Shown here one piece after another: positions 64,000 to 64,000 of a DNA stretch of 64,000 bases. The notes below the pieces were generated by a model that did not search any database, had not been told where the DNA came from, and saw only the letters and a list, made by a program, of their open reading frames with translations. The position numbers and the translations under genes were made by a program. Source of the stretch: a virus; the IMG/VR virus record IMGVR_UViG_3300031857_000101, positions 1 to 64,000 of that record; one strand, given 5' to 3'. Within the stretch, counting starts at the first letter, position 1; each line of letters begins with the position of its first letter.

Positions 64000-64000
64000 A

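Noticed and set aside
1-64000. tRNA genes, integrase, transposase or attachment sites
   Set aside because: I saw no cloverleaf other than the tmRNA, no integrase or transposase motif, and no terminal inverted repeats. This fits a virulent phage, though reading by eye can miss a degenerate tRNA.

Overview
This window is part of the genome of a large, strongly AT-rich, tailed bacteriophage with a contractile tail (a T4-like myovirus, probably jumbo-sized). It encodes recognisable relatives of T4 portal gp20, prohead protease gp21 (fused to a scaffold), major capsid gp23, head-completion nuclease gp4, large terminase gp17, sheath gp18, tube gp19, sheath terminator gp15, baseplate gp25 and gp26, clamp loader gp44, Mre11-like gp47 and late sigma factor gp55. 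The host is most likely a member of the Bacteroidota. Starts almost never have a Shine-Dalgarno sequence, some promoters contain the Bacteroidota TAnnTTTG box, and the tmRNA resembles Bacteroidota tmRNAs around its resume codon. The window appears to be an internal piece: the first CDS lacks its start, and the last may continue past the right edge.

Layout. 1-2450: collagen-repeat tail fibre and three paralogous fibre-like proteins. 2447-6461 (minus): three-gene glycosylation operon (DUF6165, heptosyltransferase-FkbM fusion, double glycosyltransferase). 6511-10402: nucleotidyltransferase, two unknowns, portal. 10399-13550 (minus): unknowns, an RNase R/II-like exonuclease and an orphan zinc-ribbon protein. 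13733-20200: protease-scaffold, capsid, stand-alone NFACT-R protein, zinc peptidase and an acidic protein. 20262-20635: a tmRNA. 20690-25742: NADAR protein, adenine methylase, unknowns, gp4 and a type II glutamine synthetase. 25792-34060: gp55, gp15, gp44, gp25, SET-domain protein, isochorismatase-like hydrolase, Gln-rich protein, membrane/coiled-coil pair, HAD phosphatase and ClpS. 34057-42885: terminase and unknowns. 42949-58179: sheath, gp26-like, tube, gp47, DUF5872 protein and a 1914-residue baseplate/tail protein. 58224-63999 (minus): virion-like unknowns and a giant hydrophobic-repeat protein, perhaps the tape measure.

Two themes stand out. First, the phage carries parts of several host protein and RNA quality-control pathways: a tmRNA with an unusually long, non-LAA tag, an NFACT-R protein, an RNase R-like exonuclease and a ClpS adaptor. 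Second, about ten proteins with unrelated folds begin with almost the same short peptide (MKYLKYFES-like). It resembles the T4 capsid-targeting sequence, suggesting that many of these enzymes are packaged in the head and injected with the DNA.

Gene expression appears to use a TTAATATATA-type motif that often lies only 2-6 bases before the start codon, which suggests (near-)leaderless late mRNAs read by the gp55-like sigma factor. Hairpin terminators separate compact transcription units. Apart from the tmRNA region, no stretch over 300 bases lacks a gene.
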